Shown here in pieces: positions 1 to 5,463 of a stretch of 5,463 nt of DNA. The position numbers were made by a program, and so were the translations under genes. Source of the DNA: CAZBUB01 sp046546355 (GTDB taxonomy: Bacteria > Desulfobacterota > Desulfovibrionia > Desulfovibrionales > Desulfothermaceae); the NCBI GenBank assembly GCA_046546355.1, contig JBKGXZ010000111.1:1-5463 (forward strand). Direction: 5' to 3'. The notes beneath the pieces are model-generated. The model saw only the letters and a program-made list of their open reading frames with translations. It was not told where the DNA came from and made no database searches. The stretch's first letter is position 1. Each line of letters starts with the position of its first letter.

Positions 1-230
1 TGCATGAAGATCCTGAAGCGCAGGATCTCCACTGCTGCCTGGATCCAGATAAGCAGCCCCAGCACCAGGGCCAGTATAGCTGTATGCCGTACCCAAGGCC
101 TGCGCAGCAAGATGCAAACCAAGGCCACAGCCACCCAGCCCGCCAAATAGATATCATTGCCCACCCGCAGCTCATGCGCAGCCAGGATCAGGAAGCTCAT
201 TACCGGGAAGACAAGCAGAATTCGCGTCAT
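1..230 (-). CDS. Small multi-pass membrane protein, 3' end outside window
   Basis: The ORF opens with ATG at 230-228 and stays open for 76 codons to the left edge, so the C-terminus is missing. The start overlaps the stop of the RND permease gene as ATGA, and AGGAGG lies 8 bases upstream (244-239), which makes the start convincing. The visible protein is strongly hydrophobic: segment 1 at about residues 4-18, segment 2 at about 27-42, then a basic turn (RRPWVRH, residues 43-49), then segment 3 at about 51-69. No catalytic motif or signal peptidase site is seen. Short uncharacterised membrane proteins directly after RND permease genes are something I recall from Desulfobacterota and relatives, but I cannot name this family. 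Tight coupling suggests an accessory role with the pump; that is inference. Confidence is high that it is a gene and low on function. Confidence 0.8.
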   Translation of the reverse strand, partial: MTRILLVFPVMSFLILAAHELRVGNDIYLAGWVAVALVCILLRRPWVRHTAILALVLGLLIWIQAAVEILRFRIFM

Positions 231-3200
231 CCTTTCAGCCTCCTGGCTAGGCCGTCCAGGCTGGAATAAACCACCGGGACCACAATCATGGTCAGGAATG
301 TGCCCACCAGCAGCCCGGTGCCAGCCACAATCGCCAGCGGGCTCAAACGCTCCAGACCCACTGCCATTTCCAAGGCCAGTGGGGAGAGCCCCACCACAGT
401 GGAGAGCATGGTCATGAAAATGGGCCTCAGGCGCAGGGCTACTGCCCTTTCTATGGCCTGTTCCCTGTCCCAGCCCTCGCTTCTGGCCTGATTGATAAAG
501 TCCAGCAAAAGTACGCTATTGTTAATGATCACTCCTGCCAGAAAGATCATGCCCATATTCCCGGGCATGGACATGGGCTTGTCAAACAGGAGCAACCCCC
601 ACAAGGCCCCGGCCACTGCCAGGGGGACCACAGACAGGATGGTCAACGGATGGGCAAAGGAGCGGAACATGGTAAAAAGCAGCAAATATAGCAGGATCAG
701 GCCGATAACCAGGGCCTGCCGCAGCTGCTGGTTAGTCTCCTGCATGTCCTGCATTGTCCCGGCGAACTCCATCTGGTATCCCCCAGGGAGCTGCAGCCCC
801 TGCAGACGCTCCTTGGCCTTGGCTGTGACCTGGGAAATGGTCAATCCGCGGTTTTCTCCGCTGATATCAATGGTGCGCTGCAGATCCTCCCTGGTCAGCA
901 AAGGAGATATCCTCTGGGATTCGATCTCTGCCAGAGTCCGCAGCGGGATAGGCCCAAACTTGGACCCCACATAGATCTCTTCCAGGTCTTGGGGCTCTTT
1001 TAGATCTTGCTCTGAATAACTTACTCGAATAGGGATATCCAAATAACCCTCCAGGCGCATCCAGGTGGCAGGCACTCCCTGCACAGCAGCCTGAAGCTCC
1101 TGGGAGACTTGCTGGGGCGAAGTTCCATACTCCCTGGCCAGAGCTGGATCCACACGCACGGTCTGCTCTTCCTGGTCCATATACCAGCTCCTGCGCACAT
1201 CCACTAACCCAGGCAGCCCTTGCAGCCTTTGCAGACAAGTCTCTGCCAGCCTGTCCAGCACCTTGGTCTCTGGTCCGCTGAGAATGATATTCAAAGGGGC
1301 CTTGGTGGTGGATACAGGCACCGCCCCGTATTCACCGATCCTGAAGGCCTTGATACCTGGGATTTGCCTCAGCTCCTCCCGCCATTTCTGCTGGATCTGC
1401 CAGATGGTCTCCTCCCGCTGGGTCCGATCCACAAGATGCACAGTCAAAAGTGCTGACTGGGCAATGGAACCGCCGCTGCCAAAGCTGATGGCTCCGGGCT
1501 CTGAGCCCACCACAGAGGAAATCGTTTCCACTCCAGGCTGCTCGGAGACTATGCCCTCCACCTGCTGCAGGGTGCTGCGCATCCTGTCCAAAGAGTCAGT
1601 TGCCGGGATCTCGAACTCCAGGTTGACAATGCCAGTATCCATGGGCGGCATGAGCTCCCCTCCTATCAGGGGCGGCACAATGCGAGCGCTTAGCAAGAAA
1701 AACCCTAGAGCCAGAAGCAGGGTGGCTACCCGCCAGCGAAGCGCCTTTCGCAGCAAGAACAGATAGAATCTGCGCACCTGCTCCAGGGCCAAGTCCGTAT
1801 AAGCAGCCCAGCGCTCCAAAAAGTTGGGCCTTTTGACCTGCCTGGACAAAACACGGGAGCACAGCAAAGGCACCAGGGACAAGGAGACCAGCAAAGAGGC
1901 CACCAATGTGCTGGAGATGGTCAGGCTCAGCTTGCCCATGGTCTGCTGGGCGTAGCCACCGATAAAGATAATCGGCAGCAGTACCGCCACCGTGGTTAGG
2001 GTGCCTGCGGTATTGGCCAAAGCGATCTGGCTGGTGCCGCGCTCTGCAGAATCTTTGGCATTTGCTCCTGCTTGGCTCCTGTGCCTGCGGTAGATATTCT
2101 CCAAAACCACCACAGAGGAGTCCACCACCAAACCGGTAGCTACTATTAGGCCGGTCAGGGTGATCATGTTCAAGGTATAGGGCAAGAGCCAGATCACACC
2201 CAGGGAGAACAAAAAGGACAGGGGCAGGCTCAGGCCCACCACCAGGGCTGCCCTGGTGTCAGCCAGGAATAAAAATATCACCCCCATGGTCAGCAGGATA
2301 GCAATTGCTATAGAGCTGAGCATGCCCTGCATATTCACGTCAATTAAGGGCTGCTGATCCTGGGTGATCTCAAAGGAGATATCCGGAAACCTGGCCTCAA
2401 GCTCCGGCAGATAGCCTTTGACCCTCTCTATGGTCTCTACTGTGGCCCCTTGCTCCTCCCTGATCACGCCCAGGGCAATGGCCTCTTTTGTATTGCCGTG
2501 ATACAGGGAGCGCGCTTCCTGAGTAGCAAGCTCCACTTTGCCCAGATCAGAGATGCGCAATAGCCCCAACCCTGGCCTGCGTAAAGGCAGCTCCCGGATC
2601 TGTTGTAGATCCTGGAACTCACCTGCCACCCGGACCAGGTACTCACTGTCCTGGGTATAGATATTCCCGGCAGGTGTGGAAATATTTTGTTTTTCCAAGG
2701 CAGCCAGGACCTCTCCCAGGCTGACCTTGTGGGCAGCTAGTTTATCCCGGTCGATCCTGACCTCAACTTCTGGCCTGTGCCCGCCAAATACATCCACATC
2801 AGCCACGCCCTGCAGCCTGAGCAATTGATCCTGGATCTGGTTCTCTGCCAACAGACGGATCTCCTTGAGGTCCTTGTCCTCTGGGTCCTTGGCAGTCAGG
2901 GCCAGGGTCAGCAGGGGCCTGGAGGAGGACTCGCTAAGGCTGTAGATGCTGGGATCCCTGACCCCTTCAGGGAGGTTGGACTGGATGCGGGCTATGGAGT
3001 TTTGCACTTCCAGGACAGCCTGGCCTGGATCCTTGCCGTATCTGAACTCCACAGTCACAGAGGAGACCTGGTCCCTACTGCTGCTGCGGATGTTCTCCAG
3101 GCCATTGACTGTACTGACCTCTTTTTCCAGGATCTGGGTGATCTTGTCCTCTACGTCCCTAGCGCTCGCGCCTGGCTGCTCAGTGATGACCAAGACCTGG

Positions 3201-3328
3201 GGCGGGGAAGTCTCAGGGAACAGGTCTACAGGGGTTCGCATGAATCCGATCAAGCCCACGGCTGCCACCAGAAGGGCCAGGGCCAAAATAACATAGGGAT
3301 ACTGCAAGGCTGCCCTGGCTGGATTCAT
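227..3328 (-). CDS. RND-family efflux permease (AcrB/ACR_tran type)
   Basis: This is a 1033-residue inner-membrane exporter subunit, normal length for the family, expected to act as a trimer using proton influx to drive export through an adaptor and an outer-membrane channel. It shows the standard layout: TM1 at about 10-30, a large periplasmic loop to about 337, TM2-TM6 at about 338-489, TM7 at about 534-555, a second periplasmic loop to about 868, and TM8-TM12 at about 869-1024. Family signatures include PVDLFPE and the QPGASA porter motif in loop 1, MPPMDTG after TM7, GLVVDSSVVVLENI in TM4, GVIINNSVLLLDFI in TM10 and RLRPIFMT at TM11. TM4 keeps one relay aspartate (D403), but the second is S404. 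The AcrB lysine of TM10 is N936, while R966 and T973 are retained. A longer frame opens at 3370, but ATG 3328 is preferred: it matches where family proteins begin (MNPARAALQYPY), has GGAGG 7 bases upstream and overlaps the adaptor stop as ATGA. The substrate cannot be read from sequence. The heavy-metal (CusA) subgroup seems less likely than a drug/hydrophobe-type exporter. Confidence 0.96.
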   Translation of the reverse strand: MNPARAALQYPYVILALALLVAAVGLIGFMRTPVDLFPETSPPQVLVITEQPGASARDVEDKITQILEKEVSTVNGLENIRSSSRDQVSSVTVEFRYGKDPGQAVLEVQNSIARIQSNLPEGVRDPSIYSLSESSSRPLLTLALTAKDPEDKDLKEIRLLAENQIQDQLLRLQGVADVDVFGGHRPEVEVRIDRDKLAAHKVSLGEVLAALEKQNISTPAGNIYTQDSEYLVRVAGEFQDLQQIRELPLRRPGLGLLRISDLGKVELATQEARSLYHGNTKEAIALGVIREEQGATVETIERVKGYLPELEARFPDISFEITQDQQPLIDVNMQGMLSSIAIAILLTMGVIFLFLADTRAALVVGLSLPLSFLFSLGVIWLLPYTLNMITLTGLIVATGLVVDSSVVVLENIYRRHRSQAGANAKDSAERGTSQIALANTAGTLTTVAVLLPIIFIGGYAQQTMGKLSLTISSTLVASLLVSLSLVPLLCSRVLSRQVKRPNFLERWAAYTDLALEQVRRFYLFLLRKALRWRVATLLLALGFFLLSARIVPPLIGGELMPPMDTGIVNLEFEIPATDSLDRMRSTLQQVEGIVSEQPGVETISSVVGSEPGAISFGSGGSIAQSALLTVHLVDRTQREETIWQIQQKWREELRQIPGIKAFRIGEYGAVPVSTTKAPLNIILSGPETKVLDRLAETCLQRLQGLPGLVDVRRSWYMDQEEQTVRVDPALAREYGTSPQQVSQELQAAVQGVPATWMRLEGYLDIPIRVSYSEQDLKEPQDLEEIYVGSKFGPIPLRTLAEIESQRISPLLTREDLQRTIDISGENRGLTISQVTAKAKERLQGLQLPGGYQMEFAGTMQDMQETNQQLRQALVIGLILLYLLLFTMFRSFAHPLTILSVVPLAVAGALWGLLLFDKPMSMPGNMGMIFLAGVIINNSVLLLDFINQARSEGWDREQAIERAVALRLRPIFMTMLSTVVGLSPLALEMAVGLERLSPLAIVAGTGLLVGTFLTMIVVPVVYSSLDGLARRLKG
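239..244 (-). promoter_or_regulatory. Ribosome binding site of the small membrane protein
   Basis: AGGAGG on the minus strand ends 8 bases before the ATG at 230. It lies inside the last codons of the permease gene and supports a start that overlaps the permease stop (ATGA), as in reinitiating, translationally coupled genes. Confidence 0.75.
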
Positions 3329-4509
3329 CTCACAGCCTCCACCCTTTGCCCCGAAGACAGCCTGGCCCAACCCAAATAAGTATTGCGCACCACATCCGCC
3401 CCAGGCTCCAGGCCTTTTACTGCAGCCCGGTCCCTGCTGTAGCCCAGGACTTGCACCCCCTTGGACTCAAGCTTTCCCTCGCGGACCACAAACACATGCT
3501 CCCTGCCTTCAGGCCCCTGAATCAAGGCGCTGCGCGGTACCAGGGTCACTGCCTTGTGCTCTTCCACTACCACAGACAGAGGCACGAACTCCCCTGGACT
3601 CAGGCCCTTTATTTGCTCCCCCTGCAATCTGGCTTCCGCCCTGAGCATTCTGGCCTTATCCAATGAGGGATGCAGCAGGCTGATCCTGGCCTTTCTGGCT
3701 TGGCCCTGAACCTGGAAAATACACTCCTGGCCCTGTTCTATCAGGGGCAAGTCCTGCTGGGGCAGATCAAAGGCCAGCTTCAGGGAGTCCACCTGCTGCA
3801 GCTGTAGCAGTTCCTGGGCAGGGGAGGCCATGTCCCCGGGATCGGCATTTCGCTTGGATATCACCCCGGGGCCAGGGCTGCGCAAGGTGTAATAGCTAAG
3901 CCTGGTCTTAATCTCCTGCATTTGTTGCTGCAGGGAATCCATGCGGCTCCTGATGGCCCGGGCCTCTGCCCTGGAAGCCTGGAGCCTGCCCTGGACTTCT
4001 TTTGCCCTGTCCTCGGTCTTCTCTGCTTCAGAAGCAGTGGCTGCATTTTGCTGTGCCAATTTCTGCAGGCGCTGGGCCTCTTTTTGCCAATAATCCTGAG
4101 AGCTCTCCAGATACAGGATCGTGGCCTGCTTGGCCTCCAGCTCCGCTTCTGCCTGGCTGATCCTGGCCTTTACCTCCTGCAGCCTGTGCTTTATCTCTTC
4201 CGGGTCCAAACGCAACAGGACCTGCCCTGCCTGCACTCGGTCTCCCTCATCCACCAGGACTTCCCGGACCTCTGCCTGCACCCGGGCCGAAATACCTGCT
4301 TCCTCTTGGGGCCTGACCACTGCCAGGTAATGCTTTTTTTGCTTGAGATCCCCTTGCCTAGCCTGGCTCACTGTCACCGGCCTGGGCCTTTGCCCGTATT
4401 CCGGGGCTTCTTTCATTTCCTGCCTTTTTTGCTGCACCAGCAAAAAGCCCCCCAGACCCAGGCCAATGGCCACCAGGATCAGGATTGCCTTAGGCTTTAG
4501 GCCTGACAT
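3325..4509 (-). CDS. RND efflux periplasmic adaptor (membrane fusion protein, HlyD/AcrA-like)
   Basis: This 394-residue adaptor bridges an RND permease and an outer-membrane channel. Residues 1-7 are basic, and 8-25 form one hydrophobic anchor or uncleaved signal. There is no lipobox cysteine, so it is not an AcrA-like lipoprotein. The first half of a lipoyl-like domain is at about 72-102 (ISARVQAEVREVLVDEGDRV, then GQVLLRLDPEE). A long helical hairpin rich in Q, E, A, K and R spans about 103-205 and should form the coiled coil. The lipoyl domain closes at about 207-240 (TLRSPGPGVISK, then DPGD). The beta-barrel follows at about 240-315, and the membrane-proximal domain at about 320-394 includes LVPRSALI, HVFVVREGKLE and KGLEPGADVV. 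A longer frame reaches back to 4656, but ATG 4509 has AAGGAG 8 bases upstream and yields a normal adaptor N-terminus, so the 49 extra codons are taken as leader. Its stop overlaps the permease start by 4 bases. Confidence 0.94.
   Translation of the reverse strand: MSGLKPKAILILVAIGLGLGGFLLVQQKRQEMKEAPEYGQRPRPVTVSQARQGDLKQKKHYLAVVRPQEEAGISARVQAEVREVLVDEGDRVQAGQVLLRLDPEEIKHRLQEVKARISQAEAELEAKQATILYLESSQDYWQKEAQRLQKLAQQNAATASEAEKTEDRAKEVQGRLQASRAEARAIRSRMDSLQQQMQEIKTRLSYYTLRSPGPGVISKRNADPGDMASPAQELLQLQQVDSLKLAFDLPQQDLPLIEQGQECIFQVQGQARKARISLLHPSLDKARMLRAEARLQGEQIKGLSPGEFVPLSVVVEEHKAVTLVPRSALIQGPEGREHVFVVREGKLESKGVQVLGYSRDRAAVKGLEPGADVVRNTYLGWARLSSGQRVEAVR
3336..3340 (-). promoter_or_regulatory. 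Ribosome binding site that fixes the permease start
   Basis: GGAGG on the minus strand sits 7 bases before ATG 3328, within the last codons of the adaptor gene. It decides between this start and the upstream in-frame ATG at 3370, which would add 14 residues unlike the family N-terminus. Confidence 0.75.
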
Positions 4510-4517
4510 CTGATTTG

Positions 4518-4523
4518 CTCCTT
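4518..4523 (-). promoter_or_regulatory. Ribosome binding site of the adaptor gene
   Basis: AAGGAG on the minus strand, preceded by a run of A, ends 8 bases before ATG 4509. It favours this start over the in-frame upstream ATG at 4656. Confidence 0.7.
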
Positions 4524-4530
4524 TTTTTAT

Positions 4531-4562
4531 CCCTGGGCAGCCTGCGGCTTTGCAGGCCAGGG
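4531..4562 (-). other. Bulged hairpin in the adaptor leader
   Basis: Read on the minus strand, CCCTGG plus CCTGC pair with GCAGG and CCAGGG around an AAAGCC loop, giving 11 G/C-rich pairs with a 4-base bulge (CTGC) on the 3' side. It ends 7 bases before the AAGGAG box, separated by A/T sequence that stays single stranded. It is followed by A rather than T on this strand, so it is not an intrinsic terminator. It could stabilise the leader or modulate translation; no known riboswitch or leader class is recognised. Confidence 0.4.
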
Positions 4563-4586
4563 AGATATTCCATTTAGCTGCTGCGG

Positions 4587-4615
4587 ATTCTAAGCTTCTG
4601 CCCCTGGTCTGTATT
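4587..4615 (-). promoter_or_regulatory. Candidate promoter of the efflux operon
   Basis: The -10 box TAGAAT (4592-4587, 5 of 6 to consensus) is preceded at 17 bases by a poor -35, AATACA (4615-4610). The predicted transcription start is near 4580, leaving a leader of about 71 nt. The weak -35 overlaps the Crp/Fnr-type palindrome, as expected for an activator-dependent promoter. A competing possibility on the same strand is TTGGCA (4656-4651), 18 bases, TATTTT (4632-4627); in that case the palindrome would cover the -10 and act as an operator for repression. Confidence 0.4.
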
Positions 4616-4629
4616 TGACACGTATCAAA
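4614..4629. promoter_or_regulatory. Crp/Fnr-type palindromic regulator site
   Basis: TTTGACACGTATCAAA matches its own reverse complement at 14 of 16 positions. On the minus strand the core reads TTGAT-ACGT-GTCAA, 9 of 10 to the FNR-type consensus TTGAT-N4-ATCAA. The other half-site, TTTGAC, resembles that described for HcpR of sulfate reducers (recalled as TTTGACC-N2-GGTCAAA). Its centre, 4621.5, lies at -41.5 relative to the start predicted from TAGAAT at 4592-4587, the class II activation position. No Crp/Fnr gene is in the window, so the regulator is unidentified; a TetR- or MarR-type repressor remains possible. Confidence 0.5.
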
Positions 4630-4734
4630 ATAAACAAAAAAACCCTGGATTGCCAAATAAAGAAAAGAATTTCAGGATGCCAGCCTGCTTGCCCTGCACA
4701 GCACTGACGTGCTAATTGCCTGTACAGGATACCT

Positions 4735-4740
4735 GGAGGA
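4735..4740 (+). promoter_or_regulatory. Ribosome binding site of the Mut7-C gene
   Basis: GGAGGA lies 4 bases before ATG 4745 (GGAGG at 5 bases). It supports this start over the in-frame GTG at 4709, which has no such box and would add 12 residues ahead of the family-like N-terminus. Confidence 0.7.
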
Positions 4741-4744
4741 GCAA

Positions 4745-5463
4745 ATGCATAAAGTCGCAATTATCTTCCACGGCGAGCTGCTGGATTTGCTGCCTTTGGC
4801 TGTTAAGCCCAGGGGCCTGACTGAAATAGATCCAGAGCGCAGGGCCTCCATCAAGGATATCATCGAGAGCCTGGGCGTGCCCCACACAGAGGTGGGCTGC
4901 ATTCTCCATCTGGGCCAGCAGCTTGGATTCGGGCATCTCCCGGAGCCTGGCGAGATAATTCATATCCATCCCCAGCAGCCGCCTTTGCAGGTAGCCAAGC
5001 CTACTCTGCTCAGACCCAGGCCCTTGCAGGACTACAGGTTCGTGGTGGACGTCAACGTGGGCAAGCTGGCCAGGCTGCTGCGTATGCTGGGCCTGGATAC
5101 TGCCTATGATCCAGGCTGGGAGGATGCCTATATCGCGGAGCTGGCCTGGAGGGAGGGCAGGATCGTGCTCAGCAGGGACAAGGGGCTCTTGAAGCGCAAA
5201 AAGGTGGAGTTCGGCAGGCTCCTGCGCAGCAACCACCCCAAGCAGCAGCTGCAGGAAGTCCTGGACTTCTTTGGCCTGGAGCAGCGGCTAAAACCCTTCA
5301 GCCGCTGCCTGCGCTGCAACAGCCAGCTGCAAGAGGTGGACAAGCAAAGCATCCAGCACCTGCTCTTGCCCAAGACCAGGAAATATTACCATGAGTTCTG
5401 CATCTGCCCTGGCTGCGGCCGCATCTACTGGCAGGGCTCCCATCAGGAGAGGATGCAGGATAT
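4745..5463 (+). CDS. Ubiquitin-like/Mut7-C PIN-type RNase domain protein, 3' end outside window
   Basis: The frame is open from ATG 4745 to the right edge, giving 239 codons. Family members are about 240-260 residues, so little is missing. Residues 1-77 fit the Ub-Mut7C domain: a beta-strand start (VAIIFHGELLDLLP), then IKDIIESLGVPHTEVGCIL and a closing strand near PGEIIHIHP. A proline-rich linker follows (about 76-95). Residues 98-237 fit Mut7-C, a PIN-like nuclease fold: FVVDVNVGKLARLLRMLGLDT (98-119 less its first residue), acidic D102, E126/D127 and E132, and VLSRDKGLLKR (141-151) with D145. A zinc ribbon is formed by C188-x2-C191 and C221-x2-C224, ending in the family signature GRIYWQGSH (225-233) and ERM. 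An extra cysteine, C219, is present. The family is named after the C-terminal part of animal Mut-7 exonuclease; bacterial members are presumed RNA-acting, with substrates unknown. The gene is divergent from the efflux operon and no functional link is evident. Confidence 0.92.
   Translation, partial: MHKVAIIFHGELLDLLPLAVKPRGLTEIDPERRASIKDIIESLGVPHTEVGCILHLGQQLGFGHLPEPGEIIHIHPQQPPLQVAKPTLLRPRPLQDYRFVVDVNVGKLARLLRMLGLDTAYDPGWEDAYIAELAWREGRIVLSRDKGLLKRKKVEFGRLLRSNHPKQQLQEVLDFFGLEQRLKPFSRCLRCNSQLQEVDKQSIQHLLLPKTRKYYHEFCICPGCGRIYWQGSHQERMQD

Larger units (their letters stand above)
4510..4744. other. Divergent intergenic region
   Basis: This 235-base stretch between two divergent genes holds the efflux promoter candidate, the palindrome, and the leader hairpin. 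Its middle part (about 4610-4672) is much more A/T-rich than the flanking genes, as expected for promoter DNA. No convincing rightward sigma-70 promoter for the Mut7-C gene could be picked: TTGACA at 4615-4620 has no suitable -10 at 16-18 bases, and TTGCCA (4650-4655) pairs only with a poor CAGGAT (4673-4678). Two small symmetric elements precede the Mut7-C ribosome binding site: AGCAC-TGAC-GTGCT (4700-4713) and CCTGTACAGG (4719-4728). Confidence 0.7.

Noticed and set aside
8..28. 8-base inverted repeat AGATCCTG/CAGGATCT with a 5-base spacer, possible terminator
   Set aside because: It lies inside an open coding frame, has no T run on either side, and is made of CAGGATC/GATCCTG words common in this DNA.
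2777..3379. A 200-codon rightward frame opposite the permease N-terminal half
   Set aside because: It lies wholly antisense to a well-supported RND permease, has low-complexity composition from reading the opposite strand, and shows no ribosome binding site or family motif.
3922..4500. A 192-codon rightward frame opposite the adaptor coiled coil
   Set aside because: The Leu/Pro/Cys-rich translation is the expected antisense image of Gln/Glu/Ala-rich helix codons. The adaptor on the other strand is certain.
4531..4562. Leader hairpin as an intrinsic terminator
   Set aside because: On the minus strand it is followed by ATAAAAAAA and not by T. On the plus strand the T run lies before the stem, so neither direction terminates.
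4615..4620. Perfect TTGACA as a rightward -35 for the Mut7-C gene
   Set aside because: At 16-18 bases downstream there is only A-rich sequence (AAAAAA, AAAAAC, AAAACC) with no TATAAT-like box. TTGACA is better explained as part of the palindrome.
4510..4656. N-terminal extension of the adaptor to ATG 4656
   Set aside because: The 49 extra codons would put the membrane anchor far from the N-terminus and read through the palindrome and promoter candidate. A good Shine-Dalgarno stands before ATG 4509.
4712..5236. A 174-codon leftward frame opposite the Mut7-C gene
   Set aside because: It is antisense to clear Ub-like and Mut7-C motifs, so it is a shadow of that gene.
1..5463. Mobile elements, CRISPR arrays, tRNA or rRNA genes
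   Set aside because: No transposase-like frame, direct-repeat array, terminal inverted repeats or cloverleaf-like sequence was seen. The window is almost fully coding.

Overview
The window fits a Gram-negative bacterium with moderately high GC: it carries an inner-membrane RND permease and its periplasmic adaptor, which need an outer membrane to make sense. Arginine is mostly encoded by AGG in the best-read gene, and the words CAGG/CCTG recur throughout. Together with the operon design this is reminiscent of sulfate-reducing Desulfobacterota (Desulfovibrionales-like), but that placement is impression, not proof.

Layout. Positions 1-4509 are a leftward (minus-strand) three-gene operon. In transcription order it holds a membrane-fusion/adaptor protein (4509-3325), a full-length RND efflux permease (3328-227), and the first 76 codons of a small multi-pass membrane protein (230 to the left edge). 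Both junctions are 4-base ATGA start/stop overlaps with a strong Shine-Dalgarno, so the three genes are probably translationally coupled. No outer-membrane channel gene is in view.

Positions 4510-4744 are a 235-base divergent intergenic region. It holds a 16-base near-perfect palindrome of Crp/Fnr type (4614-4629). This lies 41.5 bases upstream of the start predicted from a good -10 box (TAGAAT, 4592-4587, minus strand), which is the classic geometry of a class II Crp/Fnr-activated promoter. The predicted leader of about 70 nt contains a strong bulged hairpin just before the adaptor's ribosome binding site.

Positions 4745-5463 hold a rightward gene, cut by the right edge probably only a few codons from its end. 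It encodes an N-terminal ubiquitin-like domain fused to a Mut7-C (PIN-like RNase) domain with a C-terminal zinc ribbon.

How they fit together: the adaptor and permease form the inner-membrane and periplasmic parts of a proton-driven tripartite exporter of unknown substrate, possibly switched on by a redox- or nitric-oxide-responsive Crp/Fnr regulator. The Mut7-C protein is divergently transcribed and has no evident functional link. I see no clearly new system. The most rewarding points are the regulatory site, the non-canonical proton-relay residues of the permease, and the coupled small membrane protein.
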